Shown: positions 33,054 to 41,235 of the stretch, in pieces | Numbering within the stretch: the first letter of the stretch is position 1 | Layout: each line of letters begins with the position of its first letter | From: JBMNFB01 sp050949085 | Lineage (GTDB): Bacteria; Bacillota; UBA994; UBA5500 | Direction of reading: 5' to 3' | NCBI GenBank assembly: GCA_050949085.1 | Contig: JBMNFB010000001.1 | Location: 310,001-374,000 of the forward strand | Length of the DNA: 64,000 nt | Notes under the pieces: generated by a model | What the model was told of the DNA's origin: nothing | The model's input: only the letters and a program-made list of their open reading frames with translations | The model's database searches: none | Program-made: the position numbers and the translations under genes

Positions 33054-34313
33054 ATGGCTAGCAGCAAGGAAACATTCTTGCAGGTGCAGGCGCAGATCAA
33101 GGACGCGTGCGACATGTTGGGCCTCGACGCTAACTACTTCGAGATCCTCAAGCAGCCGTTGCGCGCTCTGGAGGTTTCCGTCCCAGTGCGGATGGACGAC
33201 GGATCTGTCAAGACTTTCAGTGGATATCGCTCCCATCATAACGACGCGATGGGTCCGGCCAAGGGTGGAATGCGCTACCATCCTGCAGTGGATCTGGATG
33301 AGGTCAAGGTTCTCTCGATGTGGATGACCTTCAAGTGCGCTGCCATCGGCCTCCCTTACGGCGGCGGCAAGGGCGGCGTCAGCGTCGACCCGAGCACCCT
33401 CTCCGTAGCCGAGAAGGAGCGTCTGACTCGGGAGTTTACGCGCGCTCTGACCTCAGCTGGGTTTATCGGTGACAATATCGACATCCCGGCAGGCGACGTC
33501 GGCGTCAACAACCAGGTTTTGGCCTGGATGTACGACGAGTATAGCAAGCTCAAAGGCTACAACGTCCCAGGCGTTGTCACCGGCAAACCGATTGCCATTG
33601 GCGGCTCCAAGGGTCGCACCGAGGCTACTGGCCGCGGCGTTGTGCTGATCGCTCGCGAGGCTGCGAAGCGCAAAGGCATCAAGACCGAAGGCGCCACCGT
33701 TGCCCTCCAGGGTTACGGCAACGTGGGTAGCTGGACCGGCGTCTACATGCAGACGCTGCTGGGTGCCAAGGTTGTGGCCGTTCAGGATCATACCGGCGGC
33801 ATTTATAATGAAGATGGAATCGATGCCCTGGAGCTCCAGGCCTATGTGGCTGAGCACGGCGGAGTCAACGGCTTCCCTGGCAGCAAGAAGGACATCACCC
33901 GCGACGAGCTGTTCGCACTCGACGTCGACTTCCTCATCCCGGCTGCACTCGAGAACCAGATCACCGAGGCCAACGAACCGCTCGTCAAGGCCAAAATCCT
34001 GGTCGAGGCTGCCAACGGTCCGGTGGTTCGGGCTGCGTCCAAGAAGCTGTGGGAGCGCGGCGTCTTCGTAGTGCCTGACATTCTGGCCAATGCTGGCGGC
34101 GTGACCGTCTCCTACTTCGAGTGGGTCCAGAACCTGCAGAACTTCTACTGGGATCTGGAAGAGATCAACAGCCGTCTCGAAACCCTCATGGTGGATGCGT
34201 TCAATACCATCTACGAGATGCATGAGGATAAGCAGATTGACATGCGCGACGCTGCATACGTCGTGGCTATCCACCGCGTAGCCGAAGCAATGAAGCTGCG
34301 GGGCTGGGTATAG
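33054..34313 (+). CDS. gdhA: Glutamate dehydrogenase (Glu/Leu/Phe/Val family)
   Basis: 419 residues, hexameric GDH type. Substrate-binding PAKGGMRYHP (69-77) and the catalytic lysine in PYGGGKGG (K106) are present; the NAD(P) Rossmann motif is LQGYGNVGSW (about residue 222). It interconverts glutamate and 2-oxoglutarate plus ammonia. Placed between a 2-oxoglutarate-type KOR and methylmalonyl-CoA mutase, it most likely works in the breakdown direction. The SD is agaaggggg. A hairpin follows the stop. Confidence 0.94.
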   Translation: MASSKETFLQVQAQIKDACDMLGLDANYFEILKQPLRALEVSVPVRMDDGSVKTFSGYRSHHNDAMGPAKGGMRYHPAVDLDEVKVLSMWMTFKCAAIGLPYGGGKGGVSVDPSTLSVAEKERLTREFTRALTSAGFIGDNIDIPAGDVGVNNQVLAWMYDEYSKLKGYNVPGVVTGKPIAIGGSKGRTEATGRGVVLIAREAAKRKGIKTEGATVALQGYGNVGSWTGVYMQTLLGAKVVAVQDHTGGIYNEDGIDALELQAYVAEHGGVNGFPGSKKDITRDELFALDVDFLIPAALENQITEANEPLVKAKILVEAANGPVVRAASKKLWERGVFVVPDILANAGGVTVSYFEWVQNLQNFYWDLEEINSRLETLMVDAFNTIYEMHEDKQIDMRDAAYVVAIHRVAEAMKLRGWV

Positions 34314-34336
34314 AACATAGGCTAGACATAGCGACT

Positions 34337-34366
34337 GGCCCTCCCCGGTCTGGCCGGGGAGGGCCA
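34337..34366 (+). terminator. Hairpin after gdhA
   Basis: Perfect arms ggccctccccgg / ccggggagggcc with a short loop, 23 bases after the stop; no T-run follows, so the call rests on stem strength and place. Confidence 0.5.
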
Positions 34367-34483
34367 AATGCTAGGGCTTTGCAGAGTTCGGATGCCCTAC
34401 TTACGCTTGGTGTAAAATATCATTGGCTATCGTGTTGCGGTCTTTCTGTTTTGTCGACGTTTCTATGAGGAGGAGTGAATTCA

Positions 34484-36163
34484 GTGCAGAGAGATGAGGA
34501 AGTACGGCGTGTGGAAGAGGCTCGCCAGCAGTGGGAGGGCGGTCCGCTCAAGAGAGTGCTGAACCGATTCCCAGAGCAGAAACCCGAGTATGTAACATCG
34601 TCTGGGGTGACTGTCAAGCGAGTCTATACACCGGAAGACACCGCGGACCTTGATTATCTGCGCGATCTCAATTTCCCCGGTCAGTATCCCTATACGCGCG
34701 GGGTTCAGCCGACGATGTATCGCGGGCGCTTCTGGACGATGCGGCAGTATGCCGGCTTTGCCACGGCCGAAGAATCAAACCAGCGCTACAAGTACCTGCT
34801 GGAGCAGGGCCAGACTGGTCTGAGCGTGGCATTTGACCTGCCTACCCAGATCGGTTACGACTCGGATCATTCGCTTTCCGAGGGTGAGGTCGGCAAGGTA
34901 GGCGTTGCCATCGACTCGCTGGCCGACATGGAGATCCTGTTTGACGGCATCCCGCTGGACAAGGTCAGCACATCGATGACCATCAACGCCCCGGCCTCTG
35001 TGCTCCTGGCGATGTATATGGGAGTGGCCGAGAAGCAGGGCGTGCCGCTCAGCAAACTCAGTGGCACCATCCAGAACGACATACTCAAGGAGTATGTGGC
35101 GCGAGGCACATACATATTCCCACCGGCGCCGTCGATGCGCCTGATCACCAACATCTTCGAGTTTTGCTCGCAGAACGTTCCGGCGTGGAACACCATCAGT
35201 ATCAGCGGCTACCATATTCGCGAGGCCGGCTCCACGGCCGCTCAGGAAATCGCTTTCACGTTATCCAACGGCATCGCTTACGTACAGGCGGCCATTGACG
35301 CCGGGCTCAGCGTGGACGACTTCGCACCACGGCTCTCGTTCTTCTTCAACTCGCATACCAACTTCTTTGAAGAGATTGCCAAGTTCCGTGCGGCTCGCCG
35401 TCTCTGGGCCAAGATCATGCGCGAACGCTTCGGCGCCAAGGCCGATAAATCTCTGATGCTCAGGTTCCATACCCAGACAGCTGGCTCGACGCTGACAGCC
35501 CAACAGCCTGATAACAACATCGTGCGGGTAGCGTTGCAGGCTCTGGCCGCCGTCTTGGGTGGTACGCAGTCGCTGCATACCAACTCCCGAGATGAGGCAT
35601 TAGCCCTGCCCACAGAGGAATCGGTACGCATCGCTCTGCGCACCCAGCAGATCATTGCCCACGAGAGTGGCGCCGCCGACACCATCGACCCGTTGGCTGG
35701 CAGCTACTATGTCGAGGCGCTGACTAGCGAGCTGGAGCGGCTGGCCAGCGAGTATATTGCCAAGATCGATTCCCTGGGCGGTGCCGTCAAGGCCATCGAG
35801 CAAGGGTTCATGCAGCGCGAGATTCAGGACAGCGCCTATGACTACCAGCGCCAGGTGGAAGAGGGGCAGCGCATCGTCGTTGGCGTCAACGAGTTCAAGA
35901 TCGAGGAGCCGGCGCCATCTGGATTGCTGCGTGTTGACCCGGCAGTGGGCGTTCTTCAGAAGCGGAAACTGGAAGAGCTGCGGGCGCGGCGCGACAACCT
36001 GGCGGTACAGGCTGCTCTCGGCGAACTGGAACAGGCAGCGCGTGGCGACGACAACCTGATGCCATATATCTTCAGCGCAGTCAAGACCTATGCTACTTTG
36101 GGTGAGATCTGCGATCGCCTGCGCAATGTCTTTGGTGAGTACGTCGCAGAGGATCTGCTATAA
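34484..36163 (+). CDS. mcmA1: Methylmalonyl-CoA mutase, catalytic subunit
   Basis: 559 residues, the length of the stand-alone catalytic (TIM-barrel) subunit without a B12 domain. Family signatures are RQYAGFATAEESNQRY, SVAFDLPTQIGYDSDH, NTISISGYHIREAGSTA and RFHTQTAGSTLTAQQP. It converts succinyl-CoA to methylmalonyl-CoA by a radical path using adenosylcobalamin bound to the partner subunit. Of two GTG codons I take the second, since gaggagg lies 11 bases before it and only two bases before the first. It heads a seven-cistron run mutase to pduL. Confidence 0.94.
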   Translation: MQRDEEVRRVEEARQQWEGGPLKRVLNRFPEQKPEYVTSSGVTVKRVYTPEDTADLDYLRDLNFPGQYPYTRGVQPTMYRGRFWTMRQYAGFATAEESNQRYKYLLEQGQTGLSVAFDLPTQIGYDSDHSLSEGEVGKVGVAIDSLADMEILFDGIPLDKVSTSMTINAPASVLLAMYMGVAEKQGVPLSKLSGTIQNDILKEYVARGTYIFPPAPSMRLITNIFEFCSQNVPAWNTISISGYHIREAGSTAAQEIAFTLSNGIAYVQAAIDAGLSVDDFAPRLSFFFNSHTNFFEEIAKFRAARRLWAKIMRERFGAKADKSLMLRFHTQTAGSTLTAQQPDNNIVRVALQALAAVLGGTQSLHTNSRDEALALPTEESVRIALRTQQIIAHESGAADTIDPLAGSYYVEALTSELERLASEYIAKIDSLGGAVKAIEQGFMQREIQDSAYDYQRQVEEGQRIVVGVNEFKIEEPAPSGLLRVDPAVGVLQKRKLEELRARRDNLAVQAALGELEQAARGDDNLMPYIFSAVKTYATLGEICDRLRNVFGEYVAEDLL

Positions 36164-36178
36164 GGAGGCGGGTAACTG

Positions 36179-36577
36179 ATGGAGAAGAACAGGATCCGTG
36201 TGTTGGTTGCCAAGCCCGGACTCGATGGGCATGATCGCGGCGCGAAAGTTATTGCCCGTGCGTTGCGCGATGCCGGTATGGAGGTCGTCTATACCGGTCT
36301 GAGGCAGACACCGGAGCAGATTGTCGCTGCGGCACTCCAGGAAGACGTGGATGTGGTCGGTCTCAGCTGTCTTTCCGGCGCGCATAACCACCTCTTCCCG
36401 CGCGTGGTAGAGCTCTTACGGGAGCAGGGCGCGGCTGATATCGTCGTCATCGGCGGCGGGGTGATTCCCGATGTCGATATCCCAGGACTGAAGGAAGCCG
36501 GTGTAAAGGAGATTTTCACCCCAGGGACTTCCACACAGGCAGTAGTCGAGTTTATCCGCAGCAATGTCCAGAAATAG
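36179..36577 (+). CDS. mcmA2: Methylmalonyl-CoA mutase, B12-binding subunit
   Basis: 132 residues with the cobalamin-binding signature D16-x-H18-x-x-G21 (GLDGHDRGAKV), where H18 is the lower axial ligand, then VVGLSCLSGAH and VIGGGVIP. It binds adenosylcobalamin and forms the active mutase with McmA1. aaggaggcg precedes the ATG, and its end overlaps meaB by 14 bases. Confidence 0.95.
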   Translation: MEKNRIRVLVAKPGLDGHDRGAKVIARALRDAGMEVVYTGLRQTPEQIVAAALQEDVDVVGLSCLSGAHNHLFPRVVELLREQGAADIVVIGGGVIPDVDIPGLKEAGVKEIFTPGTSTQAVVEFIRSNVQK

Positions 36578-37526
36578 ACTGCCCTGGGAAGAAGGATTTC
36601 TGAGCGGCGATGTGCGCAGCCTGGCGCGAGCCATCACCCAGGTCGAGAACCAGCCGGAGACGGTGTACGGTTTCCTGGGCGATGTGGCCGAGCGCCTCGG
36701 CAAGGCACATATTATCGGTATCACCGGCCCACCTGGAGCCGGCAAGAGCACGTTGACTGGACGGCTGGCGGCCGAGTTCGCCGCGAGGGGGTTCTCACTG
36801 GGCCTGTTGCTGGTCGACCCGTCCAGCCCCTTCACCGGGGGAGCCATACTCGGCGATCGCCTGCGGCTCCCCGACATTGCGGGTAAGCCGGGAGTCTACG
36901 TGCGCAGCATGAGTTCCCGGGGCAGCATGGGGGGGCTTTCCCGCGCCACCGGTGACGCTGTCAAGCTGCTGGACGCCTTCGGCAAGGACATCATCATCGT
37001 TGAGACCGTGGGCACCGGTCAGTCCGAGACCGATGTGATCTCGGTAGTGGATAGCGTTGTCGTCATCTCTGTTCCCGGACTGGGGGATGACATTCAGGCC
37101 ATGAAGGCCGGGATTCTGGAGATTGCCGACCTGTTCGTGGTCAACAAGGCCGATCGGGAAGGCGCGGATCGCACCGAGCGTGAGCTGCGCTCCATGCTCC
37201 GGCTGCAGCCACAGAAGGATGGCTGGGAGATTCCGGTGCTGCGCACCGTGGCTACCACCCATGAAGGGGTGCCGGAGCTGGTCGACAAGCTGCTCGAGCA
37301 TCGCTTGTTCCTGGAGGATAGCGGCCAGATCGTAGACAGGCGCTTGCGACGTGTCCAGCGCGAACTGGATCAGCTGCTGTCAGCGCGCCTGACGCGGCAG
37401 CTCCAGCAACTTCTGGGCGAGGATGTGCTGGCGGCAGCGGCACGACGGGTGGCCCTCGGCCAGCAGACTGTCTATCAGATGGCGGAAGAACTCTGGCAGA
37501 CGCTGGTTGCCGGCCTGGCGAGATAA
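36564..37526 (+). CDS. meaB: MeaB-type G3E GTPase, mutase chaperone
   Basis: 320 residues. P-loop GPPGAGKST (55-63), the switch-type sequence DIIIVETVGTGQSE and the NKAD base-recognition motif identify the MeaB/ArgK family. MeaB protects methylmalonyl-CoA mutase and controls cobalamin loading. It begins inside the B12-subunit gene (14-base overlap). The C-terminal dimerisation arm (about 255-320) is present. Confidence 0.94.
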   Translation: MSRNRLPWEEGFLSGDVRSLARAITQVENQPETVYGFLGDVAERLGKAHIIGITGPPGAGKSTLTGRLAAEFAARGFSLGLLLVDPSSPFTGGAILGDRLRLPDIAGKPGVYVRSMSSRGSMGGLSRATGDAVKLLDAFGKDIIIVETVGTGQSETDVISVVDSVVVISVPGLGDDIQAMKAGILEIADLFVVNKADREGADRTERELRSMLRLQPQKDGWEIPVLRTVATTHEGVPELVDKLLEHRLFLEDSGQIVDRRLRRVQRELDQLLSARLTRQLQQLLGEDVLAAAARRVALGQQTVYQMAEELWQTLVAGLAR

Positions 37527-37556
37527 CGGACAGTTTCAGATAGAGGAGGGTATAGA

Positions 37557-37961
37557 ATGATCAAAAAACTTGCTCATCTTGGCATTGCTGTAAAGAGCCT
37601 GGAAGAGGCCAAGAAGTTCTACTCGGACACGCTGGGGGTTGCCTGCATTGGCGAGGAGGAAGTGCCGTCCCAGAAGGTCAAGACCGCCTTCCTGCCTGTG
37701 GGGGATACGATGATCGAGCTGCTGGAATCCACCGATCCAGATGGGCCGATCGCCAAGAGTATCGCTTCCCGCGGCGAGGGGATTCACCACATCGCCCTGG
37801 AGGTTGATGACATCGAGGCCGCTCTGGCTGAATTGAAGGCCAAGGGGGTCCGCCTCGTCGATCAGACGCCGCGGCCGGGTGCACACGGTGCCAAGATTGC
37901 CTTTATCCATCCCAAAGCCGGGCTGGGGGTCCTGATTGAGCTCTGCGAATACCCGCGCTAA
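37557..37961 (+). CDS. mce: Methylmalonyl-CoA epimerase
   Basis: 134 residues, one vicinal-oxygen-chelate domain pair. Metal ligands are H7 (KLAHLGIAV) and the HHIALEVDD histidine, with a C-terminal glutamate in LIELCEYP. It converts the R to the S epimer so that mutase product can be decarboxylated. SD aggaggg. It lies between meaB and the carboxyltransferase gene, as in many propionate producers. Confidence 0.94.
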   Translation: MIKKLAHLGIAVKSLEEAKKFYSDTLGVACIGEEEVPSQKVKTAFLPVGDTMIELLESTDPDGPIAKSIASRGEGIHHIALEVDDIEAALAELKAKGVRLVDQTPRPGAHGAKIAFIHPKAGLGVLIELCEYPR

Positions 37962-37969
37962 GGCCGGGG

Positions 37970-39548
37970 AAGGAGGTAGGCTGATGTCCATTGAGAAGAA
38001 GATCGAGCAGCTGGCTGCTGAGCGGAAGCGGATCGCCCTCGGGGGAGGCGAACAGCGGCTGGCTGCCCAGAAGGCGAAGGGCAAGCTGACGGCCCGGGAA
38101 CGCATCGAGTATCTGCTGGACGAAAACAGCTTTGTCGAGGTTGACATGTTCGTCAAGCATCGGGCTGTGGACTTCGGTATGCAGACGCGGGATGCGGCGG
38201 GCGAAGGCGTTGTTGTCGGCTATGGTACGGTAGACGGCCGACTCGTCTATGTCAGCTCGCAGGATTTTTCGGTGCTGGGTGGGTCTCTGGGAGAGATGCA
38301 TGCCAGGAAGATCTGCAAGGTGATGGATCTGGCGATGCAGAATGGTGCCCCTTTCATTGCCATCAACGAATCGTCCGGTGCGCGCATCCAGGAAGGGGTT
38401 GACGCTCTGGACGGCTATGGCAACATCTTCTATCGCAACACCCAGGCTTCCGGCTATATTCCACAGTTGTCGGTGATCATGGGTTCCTGCGCCGGCGGGG
38501 CGGTCTACAGCCCGGCCCTGACCGACTTTATCTTCATGTCCGAGGGTACGAGCCAGATGTTCATCACCGGTCCCCAGGTGATCAAGTCGGTGACCGGCGA
38601 GGATGTCACGCTGGAACAGCTGGGTGGCGCGGCGGTGCATAGCCAGGTCAGCGGCGTGGCGCACTTCTCGGCTCCGAACGAGCAGGCCACGCTTGATCAG
38701 GTGCGTAAGCTGCTGAGCTTCCTGCCCAGCAACAATCTGGATGAGGCGCCATTCTACGTGGTTGAAGACGATGTCGCCCGACAGAATGATGAACTGTTGT
38801 CCATCATTCCCACCGACCCGAATCGTCCCTACGACGTGCGGGAAGTGATCGCCAGCCTCGTCGACGACGGCGATTTTCTGGAAGTGCAGCAGAACTATGC
38901 TCAGAACATCGTGATTGGCTTTGGCCGCCTGAACGGTCGCAGCGTCGGCATTGTCGGCAACCAGCCGAAGGTAATGGCTGGGGCGCTGGATATCAACGCT
39001 TCGGATAAGGCAGCCCGTTTTGTCCGCTTCTGCGACAGCTTCAACATTCCGCTGGTGACCCTCGTTGATGTGCCCGGCTATCTGCCCGGTCTCAACCAGG
39101 AATACGGCGGCATCATCCGCCACGGCGCCAAGATGCTCTATGCATATTCAGAGGCCAGCGTTCCCAAGATCAGCCTGATCATGCGCAAGGCCTACGGCGG
39201 TGCCTATCTGGCGATGTGCAGCAAGGCTCTGGGTGCCGACACCGTCTATGCCTGGCCGACTGCCGAGATCGCGGTCATGGGACCCGAAGGTGCAGCTAAC
39301 ATCATCTTCCGCCGTGACATTGAGCAGGCTGAAGACCCGGCCACAGTTCGTCAGGAGCGCATTTCCGAATACCGGGACAAGTTCGCCAACCCCTACGTGG
39401 CAGCTTCACGTGGCATGGTGGATGACGTCATCGATCCACGCGATACCCGGCGCATGATCATCAACGCCCTGGAGGCCAATGCCACCAAGCGGGTGCATCG
39501 CCCTGCCAAGAAGCACGGCAACTTCCCAGTATAACGAAGGGGGATAGC
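37970..39548 (+). repeat. mmdA duplication, copy 1
   Basis: 1,579 bases from the SD aaggagg to 14 bases past the mmdA stop. It aligns without gaps to 41236-42814 (offset 3,266) with 11 substitutions that I counted by eye; only one changes an amino acid (residue 4, Glu here, Gly in copy 2). Identity stops abruptly at both ends. Confidence 0.9.
37984..39534 (+). CDS. mmdA: Methylmalonyl-CoA carboxyltransferase/decarboxylase, alpha subunit (copy 1)
   Basis: 516 residues of the biotin-dependent carboxyltransferase family (two crotonase-fold halves), with SSGARIQEGVDAL in the first half and the GYLPGLNQEYGGIIRHGAK loop in the second. It removes the carboxyl group of methylmalonyl-CoA onto the biotin of the carrier protein. 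The ATG follows aaggaggtaggctg. It lies with an OadG-like protein, a biotin carrier and pduL, but this cluster has no beta (sodium pump) gene. Confidence 0.94.
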   Translation: MSIEKKIEQLAAERKRIALGGGEQRLAAQKAKGKLTARERIEYLLDENSFVEVDMFVKHRAVDFGMQTRDAAGEGVVVGYGTVDGRLVYVSSQDFSVLGGSLGEMHARKICKVMDLAMQNGAPFIAINESSGARIQEGVDALDGYGNIFYRNTQASGYIPQLSVIMGSCAGGAVYSPALTDFIFMSEGTSQMFITGPQVIKSVTGEDVTLEQLGGAAVHSQVSGVAHFSAPNEQATLDQVRKLLSFLPSNNLDEAPFYVVEDDVARQNDELLSIIPTDPNRPYDVREVIASLVDDGDFLEVQQNYAQNIVIGFGRLNGRSVGIVGNQPKVMAGALDINASDKAARFVRFCDSFNIPLVTLVDVPGYLPGLNQEYGGIIRHGAKMLYAYSEASVPKISLIMRKAYGGAYLAMCSKALGADTVYAWPTAEIAVMGPEGAANIIFRRDIEQAEDPATVRQERISEYRDKFANPYVAASRGMVDDVIDPRDTRRMIINALEANATKRVHRPAKKHGNFPV

Positions 39549-39551
39549 GAA

Positions 39552-39884
39552 ATGAATAGCCCGATATTTTCCAGTACGCTGGCAGCCGTCGCCACCTTGG
39601 TGGGGACCCTCGGGCTGCTCTATGCCCTTTCCCTGATGGTGAAGTCGCGCCGCCGTCAGCCCGATGTGGACGTGGGGACGGCGGGTAGCGCACCGCTGGT
39701 TGAGCCGAGCGTTTCCTCTCAGCAGCCTGCCCCGGGGGTTTCACCACAGTTGGTGGCCATCATCGCCACGGCATTGGCTGCCTACCTGGGCACTGCTGCT
39801 GAGAACCTGAACATCGTTTCCATTCGCCGCACCCGGGCCAGCAGCTGGCTGCTGGCTGCGCGCCGCGACGGTTTGCAGTCCTAG
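39552..39884 (+). CDS. OadG/MmdD-like small membrane subunit (cluster 1)
   Basis: 110 residues: one N-terminal membrane helix (about 8-29), a Pro/Ser/Val linker, and the conserved C-terminal stretch VSPQLVAIIATALAAYLG with SIRRTRASSW at the end. This matches the OadG/MmdD-type subunit that holds the decarboxylase at the membrane. It starts 17 bases after mmdA. The protein is clearly diverged from its cluster-2 counterpart except at the C-terminal motif. Confidence 0.8.
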   Translation: MNSPIFSSTLAAVATLVGTLGLLYALSLMVKSRRRQPDVDVGTAGSAPLVEPSVSSQQPAPGVSPQLVAIIATALAAYLGTAAENLNIVSIRRTRASSWLLAARRDGLQS

Positions 39885-39908
39885 ACGTGATGAAAGGAGA
39901 CCGATGAG

Positions 39909-40331
39909 ATGTCAAAGAAGTTCCGCATCACCATCAATGGTGAAGCTTATGAGGTTGAAGTCGAGGAACTGGGTGGAGGGGCTCGCGTGCGCCGCGCTGC
40001 TGCCCCGGTTACTCCTGCCCCGGCGACACCGACAGTGAGTGTGCCGCAGCCCAAGGTTCAACCCATCGCCACCCCGCCGGTGTCAACTCCCGCTCCAGCA
40101 GCCAAGCCGGCTGCCGGTCAGGGCACCGTCACTGCTCCTATGCCGGGCACGGTGCTGGATGTGAAGGTGAAGGAGGGCGACCAGGTAAACGTCGGTGATG
40201 TCGTGCTCATTCTGGAGGCGATGAAGATGGAGAACGAGATTTCGGCCACCGCCAGTGGAACGGTGAAGTCCATCCATGTCTCCAAGGGTTCGGCTGTCAA
40301 TCCGGGCGATGTTCTGGTTACCATCGGTTAG
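39909..40331 (+). CDS. mmdC: Biotin carrier protein of methylmalonyl-CoA decarboxylase (cluster 1)
   Basis: 140 residues. A short N-terminal beta region (SKKFRITINGEAYEVEVEE), an Ala/Pro/Val linker (about 30-70), and a biotinyl domain (about 72-140) with K106 in EAMKMEN as the biotinylation site. The swinging biotin carries carboxylate from MmdA to the beta subunit, or to another acceptor. aaaggag lies upstream. Confidence 0.94.
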   Translation: MSKKFRITINGEAYEVEVEELGGGARVRRAAAPVTPAPATPTVSVPQPKVQPIATPPVSTPAPAAKPAAGQGTVTAPMPGTVLDVKVKEGDQVNVGDVVLILEAMKMENEISATASGTVKSIHVSKGSAVNPGDVLVTIG

Positions 40332-40351
40332 TCCTGAGGGAGGTTAACACA

Positions 40352-40921
40352 ATGAAGCCGATTTTGGTTGGTGTCTCGAACCGGCATCTGCACCTTTCAG
40401 CTGCCGACCTGGAGACGCTGTTTGGCCCTGGCGCCCAGCTGACTCCCATCAAAGATCTGGGGCAGCCTGGTCAGTATGCCTGTGACGAGACGGTCACCCT
40501 GAGCGGGCCCAAGGGGTCCATCGAGCGCGTTAGGGTTCTCGGTCCGGTCCGGTCCCGCACTCAGGTCGAGGTTTCTCTGACGGATGCCTACCGCCTGGGG
40601 ATCAGGCCGCCGGTGCGCGAATCCGGAGACCTGGCGGGTTCTGCGCCGATTATAATCGCTGGACCCTGCGGTCGGGTGGAGCTGCAAGAAGGTGCCATCC
40701 TTGCCTGGCGGCACATTCATATGCACACCGATGACGCCGCCGCCTACGTCGTCAAGGATGGCGATGTCGTCAAGGTTCGTGTCGGCGGCGATCGGGCAAC
40801 CGTGTTTGAGAATGTGATCATCCGCGTGAGTGATACTTACGCGTTGGAGATGCATGTCGACACCGATGAGGCTAACGCCGCTCTGCTGCAGAACGGCCAG
40901 GCAGTTGAGCTGATCAAGTAG
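40352..40921 (+). CDS. pduL: Phosphate propanoyltransferase (PduL)
   Basis: 189 residues, two PduL beta-barrel repeats. Zinc-binding histidine motifs are SNRHLHLS (residues 9-16) and WRHIHMHTDD. It converts propionyl-CoA plus phosphate to propionyl phosphate, which a kinase can turn into ATP. No N-terminal encapsulation peptide is visible, so it is not a microcompartment enzyme. Last gene of the mutase operon, before a strong terminator. Confidence 0.93.
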   Translation: MKPILVGVSNRHLHLSAADLETLFGPGAQLTPIKDLGQPGQYACDETVTLSGPKGSIERVRVLGPVRSRTQVEVSLTDAYRLGIRPPVRESGDLAGSAPIIIAGPCGRVELQEGAILAWRHIHMHTDDAAAYVVKDGDVVKVRVGGDRATVFENVIIRVSDTYALEMHVDTDEANAALLQNGQAVELIK

Positions 40922-40987
40922 GGAGCCTCAGCTTCTACCGGATCGAAGCGGGGGCCTCAACGCAGCAGGCTGTGGCACGTTAGGTCA

Positions 40988-41031
40988 GGCATTGCAGCAT
41001 CGATTATCTGGTTGGTGCTGCAATGCCTTTT
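40988..41031 (+). terminator. Terminator after pduL
   Basis: Perfect 12-bp arms ggcattgcagca / tgctgcaatgcc followed by tttt. It ends the first propionate operon. Confidence 0.85.
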
Positions 41032-41103
41032 GCTGGCAAGTAACAATTGCGCTGCTGAAAATCGAGTCGTGCAGAATGTTAGCAGCATTTGATCAAGGCA
41101 ACG

Positions 41104-41131
41104 TTGCATTGGTGGGTGTATACTGTATACT
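41104..41131 (+). promoter_or_regulatory. Promoter of the second decarboxylase operon
   Basis: -35 ttgcat (41104-41109), 16-base spacer, -10 tatact (41126-41131). The -10 lies in gtatactgtatac, two gtatac palindromes one base apart, which could also bind a regulator. The remainder of the pduL-mmdA2 gap shows nothing else beyond the terminator. Confidence 0.65.
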
Positions 41132-41235
41132 ATGAATGAGGCAATAAGGGTCATTACCATCGATGTTCCCGTTTCAGTCCTTGTGGGAGGGGGAACCTGC
41201 AGCGTCTGATTCGCGGGATGTTGGATGGAAGGCAT

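Noticed and set aside
34387..34418. Promoter for the mutase operon (ttcgga ... taaaat)
   Set aside because: The spacer is about 20 bases and the -35 is poor; the -10 may be real but the evidence is too weak to list.
37903..39123. 406-codon antisense frame over mmdA copy 1 (a shorter one over copy 2)
   Set aside because: A mirror of codon bias in the repeated alpha-subunit gene; duplicated only because the gene is.
40352..40921. Microcompartment (Pdu) locus
   Set aside because: pduL is present but lacks an encapsulation peptide, and no shell-protein or diol-dehydratase gene is in the window.
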